The notes under the pieces are model-generated. The model was not told the DNA's origin. It did no database searches and saw only the letters and a program-made list of their open reading frames with translations. Below, piece by piece: positions 63,390 to 64,000 of a DNA stretch of 64,000 nt. Every line of letters begins with the position of its first letter. Within the stretch, counting starts at the first letter, position 1. Origin of the DNA: JAFEDN01 sp963818985. Its GTDB lineage: Bacteria > Pseudomonadota > Gammaproteobacteria > Coxiellales > Coxiellaceae. The stretch spans positions 369,592-433,591 of the forward strand of contig CAWFUJ010000009.1 in NCBI GenBank assembly GCA_963818985.1, written 5' to 3'. Made by a program: the position numbers and the translations under genes.

Positions 63390-64000
63390 ATGTCAAAGTT
63401 CGGTAAACACATCAGCATTGTGGGGTTAGGGTACATTGGCTTACCTACTGCGGCATTGCTCGCCAATAAAGGCTTTCATGTTCAAGGTTTTGATATTAAT
63501 CCTGAAGTTGTTTGCATGGTTAATCGTGGTGAGGTCCATATTATAGAAAAAGATTTGGATCAACAGGTCTATCTCGCGGTAAAAAATGGCTATCTTAAAG
63601 CATATAGTGAAGTACAACCCGCAAATATTTTCTTAATTGCCGTCCCTACACCTTTTACTGAAGGGCATAAGCCTGATCTTGCCTCTGTTGAGGCAGCAGC
63701 TCGGAGTATAGCTCCTGTACTTCAGCCAGGGAATTTAATCATTTTAGAATCGACATGTCCGGTAGGCACCACCCTCAAGGTGGCAAAATGGCTTGCTCAA
63801 CAGCGTCCTGAGTTATCTATTCCTTTTAATAATGAAAACCAAAATCCAGAGAAAGGCGAACAAATTTATTTGAGTTATTGTCCCGAGCGAGTTTTTGCCG
63901 GGACGTGTTTCTCTGCGTGAATTAATTGAAAACGACCGAATTATTGGCGGTATAAATTCCTTATCTACTGAAAAAGCAATTAACTTTTATCAAAATTTTG
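63390..64000 (+). pseudogene. wecC: UDP-N-acetyl-mannosaminuronate dehydrogenase, frameshifted and partial
   Basis: The gene starts after GAAGGATT. HISIVGLGYIGLPTAALLAN is the NAD site, then FDINPEVVCMVNRGEVHIIE, VPTPFTEGHKPDL and ESTCPVGTT as in E. coli WecC. At 63892-63896 a run of five T breaks the frame (stop at 63920); with four T the next residues read ERVLPGRVSLRELIENDRII, exactly the family continuation, and stay open to the window end. WecC oxidises UDP-ManNAc to UDP-ManNAcA, the product line started by wecB. A single homopolymer miscall could explain it. Confidence 0.88.

Overview
The window is an AT-rich gammaproteobacterial chromosome segment. Its housekeeping genes are clearly gammaproteobacterial: rpsB-tsf-pyrH-frr-uppS-cdsA-bamA-skp-lpxD-fabZ-lpxA, minCDE, holC-valS, lptFG, dapE-dapD and map. 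Several signs suggest a host-associated member of the Legionellales (Coxiellaceae/Legionella-like). Dxr is missing from the frr-uppS junction, as expected where isoprenoids come from mevalonate. There are several proteins with eukaryote-like domains, many small dispersed palindromic repeats and several broken genes. The taxon is inferred; no 16S or other diagnostic marker lies in the window.

Layout. 1-3.8 kb: start of a BON-domain gene (minus strand) and dnaE, whose middle third carries about fifteen single-base frameshifts. 3.8-6.4 kb: a palindromic element, tRNA-Leu, a small membrane-protein cluster of ElaB/YqjD-YqjE type and two unknown exported or membrane proteins. 6.4-9.8 kb: dapE, dapD, a Pro-Arg-His tRNA cluster and map. 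9.9-20.1 kb: the translation/envelope superoperon, lacking dxr, rseP and lpxB. 20.1-25.2 kb: a cupredoxin lipoprotein, an 835-aa surface protein with an N-terminal beta-barrel, and a kinase-like/F-box-like protein. 25.4-29 kb: DUF47-Pit phosphate transport and minCDE. 29-35.9 kb: an amino-acid permease, a lysine-degradation pair (saccharopine dehydrogenase-like plus a frameshifted ALDH7), holD, a monooxygenase remnant and a GT39 glycosyltransferase that seems to start at CTG. 35.9-46.1 kb: valS, holC, lptFG, an ankyrin-like protein ending in a CaaX box, maeA and purB. 46.3-50.1 kb: a WbpE-type aminotransferase, a frameshifted OTU-protease-like gene with a serine-rich tail and a small exported protein. 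50.3-64 kb: a surface-polysaccharide locus with two heparinase II/III-like proteins, two GT4 glycosyltransferases, a bi-domain oxidoreductase, wecB, a flippase, a Wzy-like polymerase and a frameshifted wecC running off the window.

The most interesting content is three scattered candidate effectors placed between housekeeping genes: kinase-like plus F-box (23.4-25.2 kb), ankyrin plus C-terminal CVIA (41.8-43.0 kb) and OTU-like (47.7-49.4 kb). Together they suggest a bacterium that manipulates host ubiquitin, membrane-anchoring and signalling systems. The polysaccharide genes plus the WbpE homologue point to an N-acetylated uronic-acid-containing surface glycan built on a Wzx/Wzy route. Frameshifts occur in dnaE, the ALDH gene, the OTU gene and wecC. 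The encoded protein stays well conserved on both sides of the breaks, so base-calling or assembly error must be excluded before any is called a true pseudogene.
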